Origin: Symbiodinium natans
Lineage: Eukaryota; Sar; Dinophyceae; Suessiales; Symbiodiniaceae
Direction of reading: 5' to 3'
Length of the DNA stretch: 64,000 bases
Assembly (NCBI GenBank): GCA_905221605.1
Contig: CAJNDS010000046.1
Span: forward strand, 62,001-126,000
Within the stretch, counting starts at the first letter, position 1, and the number at the start of each line of letters is the position of its first letter. The notes beneath the pieces were generated by a model. That model had not been told where the DNA came from, did not search any database, and worked only from the letters and a program-made list of their open reading frames with translations. Below, in pieces: positions 1-10,026 of the stretch. Both the position numbers and the translations under genes were made by a program.

Positions 1-1
1 C

Positions 2-136
2 ATGTATTACAAGCAGAGCATGACAGACAGAAGGCCAAATGCTGATAATTGCCGCGAACATTCGGCAAACGTGATTCTTCTGGTGACTTTTGCCGTGTAT
101 GAAGTGTTGCAGCACCAAATGGCTCTGAAGAAATGA
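2..136 (+). CDS. Possible terminal exon, open to the window edge
   Basis: An open frame runs from the window start to TGA at 134-136. It has a hydrophobic stretch (SANVILLVTFAVYEV) followed by a polar tail ending MALKK. It may be the end of a + strand gene that begins outside the window. No family is recognised. A 45-codon frame could occur by chance, so confidence is modest. Confidence 0.35.
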   Translation: MYYKQSMTDRRPNADNCREHSANVILLVTFAVYEVLQHQMALKK

Positions 137-170
137 AAGTGCTTCAACATTACCCCTGCTCTGTCGGCAG

Positions 171-245
171 GGGCCTTCGCTCAGTGGAAGATCTGTTGAA
201 CACGTGGTGTCAATGGAACACTGGAAAACAGCAGATCAATATTGA
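171..245 (+). CDS. Possible small exon after CGGCAG
   Basis: The frame opens directly after a CGGCAG acceptor-like site and reads GPSLSGRSVEHVV...WKTADQY to TGA at 243-245. A telomere-like TTTAGGG array starts right after it. The product is unknown, and it could be chance. Confidence 0.28.
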   Translation, partial: GPSLSGRSVEHVVSMEHWKTADQY

Positions 246-301
246 GGGTTTAGGGTTTAGGGTTTAGGGTTTAGGGTTTAGGGTCTACCCGACAAGACCA
301 G

Positions 302-369
302 GCGAGCTCAAGCCGCCTTCGGTCGTAGAGCCGAAGCCAAGCTACGAGTTGCCGTGGGAATGGAAGCAG
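302..369 (+). CDS. Short exon, proline-rich unknown protein
   Basis: The acceptor is ACCAG|G at 301/302 and the donor is AAGCAG|GC at 369/370, a GC donor like the motif-supported ones at 8.5-10 kb. The frame reads ELKPPSVVEPKPSYELPWEW then KQ, with GC-rich third positions. A family-B element lies in the intron 25 bases downstream. The protein is not recognised. Confidence 0.55.
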
Positions 370-394
370 GCATCACATGTTGACAGCCCTATCA

Positions 395-486
395 CTAGGA
401 TGCCCAGTAGTACCCTTATTCCCCTTTTTTGGGGGGTTTAGGTTCCCTTAAAAACCCCTTTAAGCAAGAAAGGGCACGCAGCCTAG
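395..486. mobile_element. Family B palindromic element, copy 1
   Basis: Starts CTAGGATGCCCAGTAGTACC and ends GCAGCCTAG. Inside is the family's hallmark: CCCTTATT, a T/G run, GGTTTAGGTTCCCTTA, then CCCCTTTAAGCAA and AAGGGCAC. It is closely similar to 32057-32169 and 49543-49662. It has no coding capacity, so it is a MITE-like element by structure. The right end is shortened compared with the other two copies. Confidence 0.75.
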
Positions 487-526
487 ATCAACTGTGTCAC
501 TGTGACTAGCTTGGCTTAAACTACCT

Positions 527-721
527 TTGCTGACAGTGCTTGATTGGGTAATGATCCCCACTGAGGTTTCTTTGAATTTCAATAGTCTCCAACGTCCTAG
601 GCGTAAAGAAGCCCTCTGTAATAAGCTTTTTTCGGTTTTACAATCCTTCAAGCGCGTAAGCCCCATGATCTCTACAGGCCCCATGAGCGCCACGGGCCCT
701 TGTTCGGGAGGCTGCTGTTAA
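527..721 (+). CDS. Uncertain coding segment
   Basis: After TGCTGACAG the frame stays open to TAA at 719-721, ending GPMSATGPCSGGCC. A second frame after TTTCAATAG (579) reads SNVLGVKKPSVISFFRFYN to TAA. Only one, if either, can be real, and the sequence alone does not decide. The base composition is more A/T-rich than the secure exons. Confidence 0.25.
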   Translation: MLTVLDWVMIPTEVSLNFNSLQRPRRKEALCNKLFSVLQSFKRVSPMISTGPMSATGPCSGGCC

Positions 722-729
722 GAGAAGAA

Positions 730-3355
730 GCACGAAGCTCCCTCTGCACAAGAGATTTTAGGCTTCTGGGCTTGGCGCTTTGGAGCTTGGAGCTTGACAT
801 TTCAATCACTACAAATGTTACCTGAGCCTGAAACCCCTGACTCTCAAAACCCTAGTCTCAAACCCTTAAGCCCTAAACCCTCATCCCTGGAACCCTGAGG
901 ACCCAAACCCGAATCCTAAAGCCCAAACCCAAACCGCAAACCCGAAACTGCTGGAACCAGGTGAGGGTTATGGTTAACTAGAAAACTCCAGCGAGCTTGT
1001 GCTCTGCAGATCTTCTCGGAAAAAAAGTCTAATGCTTTGGAGCGCAGGCGCGAAGCCCAAAACCCTAAAGCCTTATAAACTGGCCATGAATACGACCCTT
1101 AGCCCGAAAGCCCGGAATTCCCAAACTCATCACCTTAAGCCGTAACCCCAAAAACCTAAGTCGTTCACCGCTTGTAGATCTTAGCGGTTTTGCAAAAGGC
1201 TTTCGGGCTTCGCGAACCACCCTAAACCTTAAACCCTGCCCTGAACTCAAAAATATACACCCCATGCCCAAAACCCAAAACCCCAACTCTATGCGAAACT
1301 GTAGCGCCCTCGGCCCTGATTCACTATCAAGTTCGCTCGTTCGATGCGGCTCCACCTGAATTCAGGGCTCAGGGCCTCGAGGCTTTAGAGCTTCTGCTTT
1401 GGGGCCTAGAGTGTAGAGTGTAGAGGGTGTAGGGCTTAGGGCAACCCTAAACCCCCTAAACCCCAAACCTCAAAAAGATGGCTTGTCAGGCCTTGGGTTG
1501 GGAGAGTCCTAGGTGCAGGGTTTGAGGGGTTGTGCCTTCAGGGCTTGTATACCAAGAGCATGATGCGAGTGGGGCTTATGGGGCTGAGGGCTTACGGCTG
1601 AGGGCTTAGGCTTAATGATCCTACACCCTCCCTCCTAAACCCTAACCCCTCAAACTGCTTCCTAGCCCCGAGCTCTTTGAGACTTCAATCTGTCACAGGG
1701 GATCGTGGAAGCCTGGGCGCATGCACTGAAGGCGCCGGTTGCTGGCAGGAATCTATCGGCTTTGGGTCGCTGATTGATTAGGGCTTCGGGTTTGGGGTTC
1801 AGGGTTCAGGTGGTTGGGGTTTCGGGTTTAGGGTTTAGGGTGAAGGGTTTAGAGTTTAGGGCCAATGTCAGGTTCTTACCCTGAGCCTACAGAGACAGAA
1901 GACCCCGGAGGGGTTGAAGGTCTAAGGTTTTGGGGTTTGGGGTTTGGGGCTTAGATTTGGAGTTCGGGTCCAGAGATTTAGGCCTTACCAGAAGGTCCGT
2001 TTGCACCATCTGTAACGGGTGGTTTGTTGCTACAGGGCTGGTTCAAGAGGAGCTGATGTATGGAAACCCTAAACCCTCTTTGCAGAGGGTTTGCCAACTC
2101 AGCATGCGGAGGGACGAAAGCTACTTGCTGTAGAATCTCTGTGGTTCTGTTGGCCCTTCAGAGTTTAGGGTTTGCGTTCAGGCGCATGGGGTTAGGAGGG
2201 TTTGGGGTTAGGGTTTAGGTGCTCAAAGTGGTGAGGCATAAGCGCTTGCGCACGCTCAAGTGCCGACGTGTTTGTTGCGGGTGCATTTTGGAATTCGTTC
2301 TATAGCAGCCCCCTGAACCCTTGGAACCATAGCAACTCCACAAAAGACTCAAAAAAAAAATATATATATATATATAGAGAGAGAGATAGAGAGAGATGCA
2401 TCTAGAAGCAATCGTTTCCCCCCATTATGAAAAGGGGGTGCCCCCTCCCACAATAGAACTCGAAATGTGTTTTTTTTTTTTCATATTTTGGGGACTATCC
2501 AAATGCCATCTTTTGGGATAGGGTTTAGATTGGCTTGAAGGTTTTTGAGGTCCTGACCCCCCCCCCCCCCCCCCCCAATTTGGAACAGGGTTTAAAAGGC
2601 GGGGTGGGTTTCGGCTGGATTTTCCGGAAAGTGTTTTTACAATCATGGGGTGTTTAAGACAAGGGAGAAGTGATTACACAGATTTCCCCACAAGCCTACT
2701 AACCCTGTGAGCTTGATTAACAGATGTATCTATAGACCACATTCACCTGCAAACACAGAATAAATCCTCAAAAGGATCCCTTCAATACCGCACTCATGCC
2801 AATACCGCTGAAAGGCCGGTTTGCTGGCCCACCGCCAGGGACGAGGTGGCTTTGGGCATATAGGGCTTGGATTCGTGTTCTTGGTGGGGTATTCTGGTTT
2901 AGGATTCAGGGTTTAGGGTTTGGGGTTTCGGGTTTAGGGTTTAGGATTCAGGGTTTAGGGTTTTGGGATTCAGGGTTTAGGGGGTGCGGCTGAAGCTGGC
3001 CGTTTAGGGTTTCATAGAGTTTCCGAATAAAGCCGCACACAAGAATCCTAAACACTGAGTTTCCTGCCAGAGCATTAGACCCTAAACCATATGAACCCCA
3101 CACGCCCTAGACCTGTTCCCCAACACCCTTCACCCCCGAAAGACTAAAGACTAAAGACCTAAACCCTAGAAGCCCTAAACCCCAAATCCTACCACTCCAA
3201 GCCCTGTGAAACCCAGTTAACCCTTGAACCCTGTCAACCAAGCCCTCAATCAACCCGATCTGTTGAAATTATTTTCCTGTCTTTTTTGGCTTGAAACCCT
3301 AAACCCCATTCAATGCTCTAAGCCCTAAGCCCTAAGCCCTGAACCCTGAACCCTG
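730..3355. repeat. Degenerate telomere-like heptad DNA, no secure gene
   Basis: Mostly drifted CCCTAAA or TTTAGGG units in both orientations, with local variants such as GGGTTCAG and GGGTTTGG. It also holds an AT then GA microsatellite (about 2349-2396), a 19-base C run (about 2559-2577) and unit runs at 2890-2990. No exon with convincing splice sites was found. Short open frames here encode heptad-derived peptides (PKP, GFRV) and are not counted as genes. Confidence 0.6.
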
Positions 3356-3476
3356 AACCCTAAACCCTAAACCCTAAACCCTAAACCCTAAACCCTAAAC
3401 CCTAAACCCTAAACCCTAAACCCTGAACCCTGAACCCTGAACCCTGAACCCTGAACCCTGAACCCTGAACCCTATC
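3356..3476. repeat. CCCTAAA array grading into CCCTGAA
   Basis: About ten perfect CCCTAAA units followed by about eight CCCTGAA units. The abrupt switch from one variant to another within one array indicates local unit homogenisation by slippage or unequal exchange. Confidence 0.9.
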
Positions 3477-3587
3477 ATAAACCCGAACCCTGGAACCCCA
3501 GGTATGGGACCGCCAACGCAGAGCGCCAGCGGCTCCTTGGACCAAACGGGTTGGGCTTGGCTAGGGGTCCAGGGTTCCGAGTTCCGG

Positions 3588-3661
3588 GTTTAGGGTTTAG
3601 GGTTTAGGGTTTAGGGTTTAGGTTTTAGGGTTTAGGGTTTAGGGTTTAGGGTTTAGGGTTT
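3588..3661. repeat. TTTAGGG array, opposite orientation to the preceding one
   Basis: About ten TTTAGGG units with one expanded unit (GGTTTTAGGG). With the CCCTAAA array at 3356-3476 it forms an inverted pair separated by about 110 bases, able to fold into a long hairpin. Confidence 0.9.
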
Positions 3662-3804
3662 ATGGCTCAGGATTTTCGTGTTGGGGGTTGGATGTAGTCC
3701 TTGAACCCGGAGTCCTTGTTGGAGCTTCAATCTTTGCAGGGTGGAAGGGTTGTTCAGGCTTCAGTGGCCTTTCGGCATCTGGGTTGTAATGCGTACCCTT
3801 ACAG

Positions 3805-3852
3805 CCTCCCAAAGCAGCAGAAGTAGCCGAAGAAGGGGATCATAAGTCGGGG
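3805..3852 (+). CDS. Short acidic exon
   Basis: Acceptor CTTACAG|CC; donor TCGGGG|GTGAAT. The sixteen codons read PPKAAEVAEEGDHKSG, phase 0 at both ends. The product is unknown. Clean splice sites and a charged composition support it, but the shortness limits confidence. Confidence 0.5.
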
Positions 3853-4449
3853 GTGAATAAATGTCTAGGTACTTATCATTCAGCCCAAGGTTCTAGGGTT
3901 TGGGGTTTAGGGTTTACCGTGGCCTTCATCAGTCACAGAGGAGAGCCCCTGCTGGCCTTTAAGGTGTAGTCGACTTCCTTAGGTTTGCGGCTTAGGGTTT
4001 TTGTGCATGTGGCGAAGTAAGGAACCTAATTGAAGTTGCCAAGACAAGAAAACCATACTGCCCACACGCCCGCCGCCAACCCTCGTTGTGAACTTTGACC
4101 CTAAGTTCCCCACCCCCCCCCCACCCCCCCTCTACCAAACCGTGCCCGGCCCTGCCCTAAACCCTAAACCCTAAACCCTAAGCCCGAAACCCCAGCCCCT
4201 GAACTGTAACCCGAACCTGGGTCAGGTTTAGCCATTGCCTGGCTGGAGTGGTGCTACGCTTGGCATTGCATTGCCCAGTTCAGGGATGGGCCTTCAAGTG
4301 CTTGGGATTGGGCTTCGGGTTTGGGATTTGGGGTTTGGGTTTGGGGGTTCAGGCGTTTCGGTTTTGGGGTTTTAGGTTTGGGGTTTGGGGTTGACGCAAT
4401 GCGACAAATGTGAAGCAGCTGATGCACATGTGGCCCACCATGCCTCCAG

Positions 4450-4766
4450 TGTGGTGATGGTGTCAGTCAATGTTGTACGATGTTCTTGGCAAAAATATTC
4501 GCCAAGCATGTGTCTCTCGCTGAGACAACAGGGTCCAGGGTTCAAAGTAGTTTGTTGTTCAGTTGCGCTCTATTGGTTCTTGTCTTGGCGTGTAAAATTG
4601 CTGTGCGGCCTCTACCACTCCGGAACGTTTATTGCTGGCAGCGACGACTTGTAGTGCCAGACACCTTCTATAGTTCATCCCTAGAACCTGGCCCTATTGT
4701 CAGCCAAAGTCTAGATGAAAGGGCAGTCACCGAGGACCTCAAGGAAGGTTCAGTGTCAAGCTCAAG
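4450..4766 (+). CDS. Exon with one predicted membrane helix
   Basis: Acceptor CCTCCAG|TG; possible donor CTCAAG|GTGTTG. The 105-codon frame begins CGDGVSQCCTMF, contains a hydrophobic helix (SSLLFSCALLVLVLACKIAV) followed by basic residues, then a polar acidic tail (SLDERAVTEDLKEGSVSSS). This looks like a one-pass membrane segment and its loop. It could belong to the exchanger gene ending near 11.5 kb, but no motif proves this. A second open frame overlaps it. Confidence 0.45.
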
Positions 4767-4773
4767 GTGTTGC

Positions 4774-4825
4774 TGTAGGGTTTAGGGTTTAGGGTTTAGG
4801 GTCTAGGGTCTAGGGTCTAGGGTAG
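4774..4825. repeat. Short TTTAGGG / TCTAGGG array
   Basis: Three TTTAGGG units followed by four TCTAGGG units, another case of a variant heptad spreading locally. Confidence 0.85.
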
Positions 4826-4848
4826 GGGCCGATAGCATTGCTGAGGCT

Positions 4849-5085
4849 GCAGTTTCCGATCAAGTCGTTCACAGCTCTCTCCATTCCAGACGCCCTCTGC
4901 TGCAAATTGGGTGTTCCGAAAACTGCCAGCTTAAACCCTACACCGTACGTAATTCGTAAGCCTCGAAGCGATGAAGTCCTACAAGCCCTGGACCCAGTCT
5001 GCCTGCGCTTGCTGTCGAACATGCTTTCGTGGAGACGTTTTTGGTACCCCAGAATTGAAGTGCAGCTTTGGGTTAGGGGTTGAGG
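4849..5085 (+). CDS. Uncertain coding segment(s)
   Basis: After GCTGCAG (4848) one frame reads SDQVVHSSLHSRRPLLQIGC up to a GTACGT donor-like site near 4940. A second frame from about 4970 is cysteine-rich (CACCRTCFRGDVFG), and a third is open across both. The frames conflict, so at most part of this is coding. Confidence 0.3.
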
Positions 5086-5391
5086 GTTCAAAGCTTGTAA
5101 CTGAATGTCGACATTGGCAGCTATAACACATTCCTAGTTGGACAATGTTTCGCTTACCTGGTTTAGGAGGGTCCCTTTTAGGCCTGTGTTTCTGAAGGTG
5201 TATCGTGCCAAACTAGATAACCTGCACCCATCGTCTCACCCTTACGCTAATTCCAGGACGCCAGGTCCACTGAACACCAAGGCCCGAAATCCCGAAATCC
5301 CTAAACCCTCAACCCCAAGCCGTAAAGTCCCCTCAGGTTCCTTGACCCATAGGCTTTCGGCGCCTTGGGCCTCCGGCCGGGGGGGGGGAGG

Positions 5392-5430
5392 TTAGGGTTT
5401 AGGGTTTAGGGTTTAGGGTTTAGGGTTTAT
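5392..5430. repeat. TTTAGGG array following a G run
   Basis: Five TTTAGGG units directly after a run of nine G at 5381-5389. The G run and the heptads are adjacent, as at several other sites in the window. Confidence 0.85.
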
Positions 5431-5435
5431 GGGCC

Positions 5436-5567
5436 TGGGGCTAGGTGGGCAAGGCACCCTAGACATTCGGGTCATGGATTTAATTGCTGGCTGGGGGGCC
5501 TTCTGTGGACAAGTGGGGCCCAAGTTTGGCCCTGGAGTTCTCTCTGACAACACACTCTTTACAGTTT
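5436..5567 (+). CDS. Exon-like segment with a methyltransferase-like glycine motif
   Basis: The frame stays open to TAG at 5565-5567 and reads GTLDIRVMDLIAGWGAFCGQ then VGPKFGPGVLSDNTLF. The D-L-x-A-G-x-G-x-F pattern resembles the AdoMet-binding motif I of cytosine-5 methyltransferases. That is a weak analogy from memory of the family. No PC (motif IV) or ENV motif was found nearby, so the assignment is speculative. Confidence 0.38.
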
Positions 5568-5621
5568 AGGGCGCATAAGGTTAGTCGACCCTCATGTACA
5601 GAATAGTATGTTCTCCTTGTC

Positions 5622-6444
5622 ATGGTATCTTGTTCTCAGCTCCTTCACCGCACGCCAGACCAGTCACGAAGCCCGATATCCTCCGTTGAGACATCCGATT
5701 ACATGTGTTTTCTGGGGGGCAGCTCATTCATGGTAGCACTGCTGGTGCTTGCCAAGGGACACTCCGTTGCATGGTTACCTTCAACCATATTTCTTTCTTC
5801 TACCAGCTTGAGTTTTTTCAGCTTTCGAAAGCGCATTGGCCCCCCTGTCCTTGAAGCACTGCAGCGGTGGTTTTGTACTGCCCGTTCCTTGCCATGAACG
5901 CTTTCCACTATCTGGACTGTGGCAACGGACTGCCAAACTCTCAATACCTGAGATCCGAACCAGAGCACTTTCGAGATTAACCGGTTCCTCATCAAACTTT
6001 TCTGGCACTGCTTTGCTCCCCAAGTGCAACAGACGGAAGGCCGATGGGCGGCAGTCCCGCGTCATTTGCCGGAGCTTTGCGGGCACTAAAGCAGAATGCA
6101 CTAAGGCAGAATGGCTTTGTCGTGACAGTGTCGACACACACCTTTCAGCATATAGCCCAAGCAGTGCTCAAAATCTTCGAGCAACGTGTAGAGCAGTGGA
6201 TTCCGCAGCTCCGTATGTAACTCTCCGAAGCAACTGCCTCAAATGTTCCGCTTTGCCAGCGCATTGGGTCGCTGTGAGTCAAAATCTTCGTTTATCAAGG
6301 CTCCCTTTGGGTATACCCCTCCAGTCATTGTGGGCACATGAAGCCCCAAGTGATAATGACACGGGCTGGGGAAGGGCTCTCGACCCAGAAAAGAAAACTT
6401 GCCTGTATCAGCTCGTTTGCCTACAACACGAGGCCCCAAACTAA
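5622..6444 (+). pseudogene. Multi-frame coding-like stretch, possibly a decayed gene
   Basis: The three + frames take turns looking coding-like. One reads DYMCFLGGSSFMVALLVLAK; another FVVTVSTHTFQHIAQAVLKI near 6120-6200; a third KSSFIKAPFGYTPPVIVGT ending TGA near 6340. The first long frame (ATG 5836 to TAA 6444) ends HEAPSDNDTGWGRALDP. This pattern fits a retrocopy or gene with frameshifts, or several exons divided by unusually short introns. No family is recognised. The 202-codon frame alone could be partly chance. Confidence 0.35.
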
Positions 6445-6561
6445 CATCTTAAACTCCAATGCCTAAAACCATAGGGGGGAAGCCCCATGGTTTTGTGGCC
6501 AAGTTCCCACGGCCCCTCCAACTTTATCAGCCCGCAATACCTTCAGGCCTAGGGTTTAGGG

Positions 6562-6635
6562 TCTAAGGCTTTATAGGGTTTATAGGGTTTATAGGGTTTA
6601 TAGGGTTTATAGGGTTTATAGGGTTTATAGGGTTC
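6562..6635. repeat. TTTATAGGG nonamer array
   Basis: Seven or eight copies of a nine-base TTTATAGGG unit, a telomere heptad with an extra TA. A mirror-image AAACCCTAT version occurs at 60890-61005. Confidence 0.9.
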
Positions 6636-6880
6636 AGGATTTCGAGTCAAATCAGGGATGCCTAAACTGGTACCTTTTGCCAGGTTAGCCGCGAGGATCT
6701 AGAGCACCTCTACCCTTTGGCCTTCGTGCCTTGGCACTACAGGGTTTCGCGTTTAGGGCTTGCAGGGTCTAAGTCCACGGAGTCTAGACCTCGTATTTGT
6801 GGTTTAGGGCTTTAGGGATGCTTCAGGTTTGGGGTATTTTGTTAAATGGATGTTTAGGGATTTGGGTTTAGCGTGCAATA

Positions 6881-6980
6881 GCTTGGATTTGCCTGCGGAC
6901 ACCGAGAAGCCTACAGACAGCACATGGTTCGAAACCGCAAGTCCTACGCATCCGTCAGATGCCTTTTTAAGCCCATGCCC
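6881..6980 (+). CDS. Possible exon
   Basis: After GCAATAG the frame reads LGFACGHREAYRQHMVRNRK and continues basic. A second frame is also open. The donor is not clear and the product is unknown. Confidence 0.28.
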
Positions 6981-7435
6981 CTCAGGCTCCAAGGACTCTT
7001 ACTTTAAGATTTTTGGCCCCAAAGGCCTTATTATAACAGGTCTTAGAGTCATTTTGAGCCGAAGGCCCTAAGGGCATGCCCTAAAACCCTAAATCCCACC
7101 CAAGTCTCAACTTCCCCAGCGCCTATGTCGACGTGTGATTCGAGACACAGCAGTAGTGTTACACGGTTGGGCATGTTTTTGAAGTGTGGAGCGTTGGAGT
7201 TTAGGGGTTGTTTGGTAGGGTTTTGTGAATGCTGAGGATGTAGCGCTTGGGTACGTAGAAGTGTTTGTTTTATTATTGCGTTAGGGATTGGCTTATAAAG
7301 TTTTGCTTTGAGTTTGTCGGGGTCTAGACCATGACTGCTATAATGAGCGTTGCATGTGTCTAGGACGCTGCGGCCTGCACGAACCAGGTGCAGGGTTCTG
7401 GGTTCGTTTTGCTAGACATTTAGGTCCGTGCTGAG

Positions 7436-7504
7436 GTCATGAGCATGCTTTGGCTGGCCGTCTTTGCCTACTGTGTGGTTGCGGCTTGCGACGGCATCCA
7501 TGAG
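7436..7504 (+). CDS. Exon encoding one hydrophobic helix (exchanger membrane helix or signal peptide)
   Basis: Acceptor GCTGAG|GTCATG; donor CATGAG|GTCGGA. It encodes V then MSMLWLAVFAYCVVAACDGI and HE, phase 0 out. Two readings fit. It could be a signal peptide on a first exon (ATG at 7439), or an internal exon giving the membrane helix just before the alpha-2 motif of the exchanger at 8462. The second is favoured by position and strand. No alpha-1 repeat was identified upstream. Confidence 0.5.
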
Positions 7505-7685
7505 GTCGGACCAAGCAGATCTGAGTAGGTCCAAAGCACCGTTAGTAAGACAGGAACGGAGGGCAATCAGCAACATCTTGTCCCAAAACACTTAAGAAGA
7601 AACCTTGTTAACACACCCTAAGCCCGAAAGCCCTTCTTTGAGAGAGTTGAAAGAGAGGGAGGGGGGGAGGGAGGGAGAGAGACAG

Positions 7686-7863
7686 AGAGAAACAACGTTC
7701 TGCGTGGCAACAAAGCCCCCGTCTGCAACGATCTCAGTGATGCTTATCTTGAATACTTTTGGGGTCGGGGTGGATGCCTGAGGGGACCGCAAGGGTGTCG
7801 GGTGCTTCCATGTTTCCCTCACTTACAGTTTGAATTGATGTCGGGTCCCGCGCCCCTAAGCTC
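7686..7863 (+). CDS. Exon candidate between the helix exon and alpha-2
   Basis: The frame reads NNVLRGNKAPVCNDLSDAYL then EYFWGRGGCLRG and on to a CTAAGCTC|GTAAGC donor. The region upstream is a GA-rich (GAGGGAGGG) tract, unusual for an acceptor. The frame phase does not match the 8462 exon directly, so if real it needs another small exon or belongs elsewhere. Confidence 0.38.
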
Positions 7864-8461
7864 GTAAGCATCTCCAGAAAACCCTACAACCCTGGAGCAT
7901 ACCATCAAGCCTGGCACTGGCTGGCGCAGGACTTCGGAATCTCCACATCGGTGCTGGGCTGCTGTGGCAGTCCAGGGGGTTGGGTTGGGGTCCAGGGCTT
8001 CGGGCTTAGGGCCTGGGGTGTAGGCCTTAGTGTTTCAGGGGAAGGGGGCCTCCGGAAGGCCTGAAGAAGAAGGCTTGGGATTTCAGGGGCCCTCGGGTTT
8101 TCGGAGCTCTCAAGCTTGGGATTTCAGGGGCCTTTGTTTTTTTCAGAGCTCTTAGCACACCCTTGTCCATGAACCCTGAATGCGCCGTTGACGATTTTGC
8201 TAGACAACCCTGACCTCTAAACCCGAACCGGGGCTTCTTCATCTCGAACGCAATAGTTCAGATTCTGTAAAGCCCCTCCTCAACCCGAAGCCCAAAACCC
8301 TGAACCCTAAAACCTGTCAATCCCAATCTCTCGAGACCCAAAAGTCCCTCGCACCGTGCTCCAAAGTACTCTACCTACGCCTTAAGACCCCGATCCCCTA
8401 AACCCGAGAGTCCTGTGGGCCGGGCCTTTTTTTAGCCTACATAAGCCTTTGCTCCCCTCAG

Positions 8462-8525
8462 GCTACACGATTGCCGCAGCGGGCACCTCGTTCCCCAACG
8501 TTTTCTCGGGGATGTGTGTGGCGAG
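8462..8525 (+). CDS. Na+/Ca2+ exchanger exon, alpha-2 repeat
   Basis: Acceptor CCCTCAG|GC; donor GCGAG|GC, a GC donor. It encodes YTIAAAGTSFPNVFSGMCVA, ending in a split Arg codon (AG|G). The A-A-G-T-S-x-P core is the signature of the alpha-2 repeat of NCX/NCKX antiporters, which exchange Na+ (and sometimes K+) for Ca2+ across a membrane. The usual acidic residue after the proline is Asn here. Joining to 9498 restores VAR-QGKTTMAVANALGAN with the spacing of the family. Confidence 0.9.
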
Positions 8526-8530
8526 GCTGT

Positions 8531-8660
8531 CCGGGGTTGAGGTTTAGGGTTTAGGGGCAAGGGTTACGGGTTTTAGAGTTTAGGGTTAAGGGTTTCGGGT
8601 CTCGTCTCAGGGTTCAGGGTTCGGGGAGGGGGGGGGGGGGGGGGTTAGGGTTCAGCCCTA
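8531..8660. repeat. Intronic heptad DNA with a G run
   Basis: Start of the 972-base intron of the exchanger: variant TTTAGGG units, then a run of about 16 G (8629-8644). Further on are TA microsatellites at about 8680-8700 and 8902-8924. Confidence 0.75.
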
Positions 8661-8937
8661 ATACAAATAAGCTATATACATATATATATATATATATAGA
8701 ATAGGTATAGTTATTATGATATACTAGTACACGCATCGTTCCGTTTCTTTGTGTACGTTTCTGAGGGCCTTAAGAATGTTTTCAGAGAGTGTGAGTGGCT
8801 AGTGCCTGAAAAGGAGGTGGAGGGAGGGCGCCAAGCTTGTTGAGTATTGGGTGTTGGGGTTAGCTGTAGGTGCTGCATTGGGTAGTCTGTAGATAGATGG
8901 ATATATATATATATATATATATATCTATCTCTCTATG

Positions 8938-9050
8938 TACCCCTAAGGGTCCATGTACCTAATTATGGAATACTTGGGCCTTAAAGTATTTCCTATATAA
9001 GGACTTTTTGGGTCTAAGTATATAATAAGGTACATGGACCCTTAGGGTAC
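8938..9050. mobile_element. Family C palindromic element, copy 1
   Basis: The arms read GTACCCCTAAGGGTCCATGT and, at the right end, CATGGACCCTTAGGGTAC. The middle (ATACTTGGGCCTTAAAG...TTTGGGTCTAAGTAT) is also self-complementary, so the whole 113 bases fold into one hairpin. It is related to 33112-33222 through GGNTCCATGTACCTA and TACTTGGGCCTTAAAG. It sits inside the exchanger intron and has no coding capacity. Confidence 0.78.
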
Positions 9051-9497
9051 GTAGGTATGCATAAGTGTATTCGCCAAGAAAATGGTGCATCTGCACAAGC
9101 AAGTCTAAGTTGAAGAAGCTATTTTGGAACGCAACACATGTGACAACATGGCATTCCCCGAACATCGTTGTAAACATCTGGAAAAGACCGATATGCGACT
9201 TGCATTGATCGGTAGACACTGAGCAAGTATGTGTATACAGACGTATGCCTATGTTAGTAAGTATAGGTGTTTGCACGTATATGGTAGTTGTTCAAAATAC
9301 CTGGGGTTCACAAGGCCCTGGACCCCATCAAAGGCTTAGGGTTTACGGATGGAGCATCGGTTCTTCCGGCACGGTTTACCGGTTTTGGGGTGAGGCTTGT
9401 AACACTCTATGTCACGGTGCTGGATGCTAAAGGCTCCAAAGGCACCCAGTCAAAACCCTATACACTAAAAGCCTAGACCAAACCCCCGTCACACCAG

Positions 9498-9543
9498 GCA
9501 AGGCAAGACCACTATGGCTGTCGCCAACGCCCTGGGTGCAAAC
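9498..9543 (+). CDS. Na+/Ca2+ exchanger exon, C-terminal half of alpha-2
   Basis: Acceptor CACCAG|G; donor GCAAAC|GC (a GC donor). It encodes QGKTTMAVANALGAN after the split Arg. It lines up without gaps with the family pattern V-A-R-x-G-x-x-x-M-A-V-x-x-x-x-G-x-N that follows GTSxP in NCKX proteins. Phase 2 in, phase 0 out, matching both neighbours. Confidence 0.9.
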
Positions 9544-10026
9544 GCAGCGAGCTCGGCCACAAGGGGTATAGGGTCCAGCGTCGGAGCTTAACGCTTCGGG
9601 TTTCGGGCTCAAGGTCGAAATTGTGTGGGTTTGTGCTATGCCACTCGGTTTGCTGGATTCACGGGCTTCATCCTAGCCCTGACGCTAAACCTGGAAGGGA
9701 GGAGCACAAAGCTCCGACTAGCAACTGAGATCCCATGCCTGAACGCTAAAGCCTATCCCTAAATTTGGGCCACCGACAACTCGCGAACCCTAAGGTTTAA
9801 TGGGGTTAGGGGTTAGGCCAGGGCGGGTTTAGGGGTTACGGCCAGGGTAAGTGCCCTGAATGCTGGGCTTTCCCAAGCCAAAGCCTCCTTTAAACATCCT
9901 AAGCCCCCAAACCCTAAGCCCTGAGCCCCTAAACTCGAAATTCCGAACACTATCCCGTGGCCCAACATCAGAGTTTTCGCAAAACTTGTCCTAAGCCCGC
10001 AAGGCCCTAAACCTCCCTAAGCTGAG

